Below, in pieces: positions 6,961 through 7,773 of a stretch of DNA of 7,773 nucleotides. A program made the translations under genes and the position numbers. Position 1 is the first letter of the stretch, and every line of letters begins with the position of its first letter. The notes under the pieces were generated by a model. The model did no database searches. It had not been told where the DNA came from and saw only the letters and a program-made list of their open reading frames with translations. Source of the stretch: Bacteroidales bacterium (GTDB lineage: Bacteria; Bacteroidota; Bacteroidia; Bacteroidales; B18-G4); assembly GCA_030618905.1 (NCBI GenBank), contig JAUXCL010000110.1:1-7773 (forward strand). Direction: 5' to 3'.

Positions 6961-7383
6961 TTATTTATTCATTGTCCTCATGTAGTTGACGATTGCCCAC
7001 TGATCTTCTTCATCGGTGATCTTCTTTTCAAAACTGGGCATTTCATCCCTGCCAACAAATGACTTATAATAGATAGCTCCATCGGACTGACCCTGAAACT
7101 CAGCGGTTGAAAAATCTCCCGGAAAAGTTTCAAGCTGGGCTGCCTTTGGTCCGTCTCCCAATCCCATGTTGCCATGGCATGATTTACAATGCTTTGACCA
7201 AAGCATTTTACCAACTTTTGCAATACTGGCATCATCTTTATAGGGATTTTCCATTTTCTCATATTTGGCCGGAACTTCCCATGGGCCAGCTTTTTTCTGA
7301 TCCTGTGGTATGCTAAATGCCATTACCACCAGGCCCGCTGTGATGACAGCAAGAATTGCTAAAACATTTTTTGATTTCTGCAT
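6961..7383 (-). CDS. Monoheme class I cytochrome c (ActE-like)
   Basis: This 140-residue small cytochrome has an N-terminal signal or anchor helix (about 6-25, NVLAILAVITAGLVVMAFS). The heme site is CKSCHG (Cys66, Cys69, His70), followed by NMGLGDGPKA; the sixth ligand is probably Met115 in GRDEMPSF, and the C-terminal helix is DEEDQWAIVNYMRTM. The pre-heme sequence NPYKDDASIAKVGKMLWSKHCKSCHG resembles the small cytochromes that accompany Alternative Complex III (ActE) and related oxidoreductases. It should be periplasmic, soluble or tethered by an uncleaved helix, and carry electrons to or from the heptaheme protein encoded next. The ATG start is preceded by an A-rich stretch without a Shine-Dalgarno sequence. 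Partner identity is inferred from position. Confidence 0.93.
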   Translation of the reverse strand: MQKSKNVLAILAVITAGLVVMAFSIPQDQKKAGPWEVPAKYEKMENPYKDDASIAKVGKMLWSKHCKSCHGNMGLGDGPKAAQLETFPGDFSTAEFQGQSDGAIYYKSFVGRDEMPSFEKKITDEEDQWAIVNYMRTMNK

Positions 7384-7395
7384 TTTATATTGATT

Positions 7396-7411
7396 TAATT
7401 ATTAATAATTA
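7396..7411. repeat. 16-base perfect palindrome in the spacer upstream of the cytochrome c gene
   Basis: TAATTATTAATAATTA equals its own reverse complement and sits in the 33-base spacer between the barrel gene and the monoheme cytochrome gene, 12 bases before the cytochrome ATG. It is pure A+T, so it may be chance, a dimeric regulator site or part of a secondary promoter. It does not match an FNR/Crp consensus. Confidence 0.3.
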
Positions 7412-7416
7412 CTTAT

Positions 7417-7773
7417 TTAAAAACTCCATAATCGAGTGATATTGAACCCGATGATCAGATCGCCCTTGGTCCAGTCATTCTGATTCAAGGCAACATTATA
7501 TTGCGGGACCAGGTAATTGGCCGTACCAATGAAGAACTGAAAAGCATGTGTACTTGTGGCTACTTCCCAACCTATATTCATATTGGGTTTCGGTGGATCG
7601 TTCAAAGGTACATGCTCAGCAATAGCTTCTGTATTGATTGGCCAGTCAAAATTGAAAATCACAGAGGATTGGGGGCTTATCCTGGCCCGACCGTTGAAAT
7701 GAAAAGCCAGTTTATCATGTTCCTGTGTGGGTTCAACTTTATTAAAATGCGCAAAACTTCCTGCGATGGCAAG
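7417..7773 (-). CDS. DUF5777-like outer-membrane beta-barrel, C-terminal part (5' end outside window)
   Basis: The last 118 residues of a longer protein are visible; the reading frame is open to the right edge, so no start lies in the window. The sequence shows alternating beta-strand patterns (LAFHFNGRARISPQSSVIFNFDWPI; NIGWEVATSTHAFQFFIGTANYLVPQ; KGDLIIGFNITRLWSF) and ends in an aromatic Phe, as expected for a barrel folded by the BAM machinery. The segments GWEVATSTHAFQFFIGTA and DLIIGFNITRLW match the C-terminal pattern I know from DUF5777 barrel proteins of Bacteroidota, which are often encoded near c-type cytochromes and YceI-like proteins. Function is unknown. An internal GTG at 7662 is not a likely start because strand-rich sequence continues upstream of it. 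It is probably the member nearest the promoter of the minus-strand operon visible here. Confidence 0.82.
   Translation of the reverse strand, partial: LAIAGSFAHFNKVEPTQEHDKLAFHFNGRARISPQSSVIFNFDWPINTEAIAEHVPLNDPPKPNMNIGWEVATSTHAFQFFIGTANYLVPQYNVALNQNDWTKGDLIIGFNITRLWSF

Noticed and set aside
7417..7662. Short 81-residue protein starting at a GTG
   Set aside because: The frame stays open to the window edge with strand-like sequence upstream, so this is the C-terminal end of a larger barrel.
1..7773. CRISPR array, tRNA/rRNA genes, insertion sequences
   Set aside because: No regularly spaced repeats, cloverleaf-like sequences, transposase motifs or terminal inverted repeats were found on either strand by eye.

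Overview
The window comes from a Bacteroidota-like bacterium, probably an anaerobe or facultative anaerobe with a large multiheme-cytochrome complement (inference). Supporting signs are A+T-rich spacers, starts without a clear Shine-Dalgarno sequence, a DUF5777-type outer-membrane barrel, and an Fe-S subunit with the first motif CKNARKC. Nearly all of the window is coding, and no stretch over 300 bases lacks a gene.

Layout. Bases 1-509 (minus) hold the N-terminal part of an NmrA/YbjT-like NAD(P)-binding protein. A 75-base A+T-rich divergent spacer separates it from a plus-strand gene at 585-2090, a heptaheme inner-membrane cytochrome with a NapC/NirT-like part whose architecture recalls Geobacter ImcH. 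It converges on a minus-strand cluster. The two stop codons lie inside one 11-bp-stem hairpin at 2083-2108, which probably terminates transcription from at least the plus strand.

The minus-strand cluster, in transcription order (right to left), is: the C-terminal end of a DUF5777-like outer-membrane barrel (7417-7773, cut by the window edge); a monoheme cytochrome c (6961-7383); a heptaheme cytochrome c fused to a five-helix cytochrome b (5341-6927); a Tat-exported four-motif Fe-S protein (4326-5282); a ten-helix NrfD/PsrC-type protein (2996-4336); and a periplasmic protein with two tandem Ig-like domains and a C-terminal membrane anchor (2101-2985). Spacings are 33, 33, 58, -11 and 10 bases, so the genes are probably one operon.

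Working model (inference). The NrfD protein and the cytochrome b domain each exchange electrons with the quinone pool. The Fe-S protein and the heptaheme domain carry electrons on the periplasmic side, and the small cytochrome c shuttles them onward, possibly towards the outer membrane. No molybdopterin, nitrite-reductase or other terminal catalytic subunit is present in the window. The set therefore looks like a quinol:periplasmic-cytochrome oxidoreductase module, comparable in parts to the Geobacter Cbc complexes (multiheme c + b, or c + Fe-S + NrfD) and to Alternative Complex III, rather than a complete nrf, psr or dms operon. The convergent ImcH-like gene would be a second quinol-oxidising entry point. 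The Ig-like tail-anchored protein is the least explained member.
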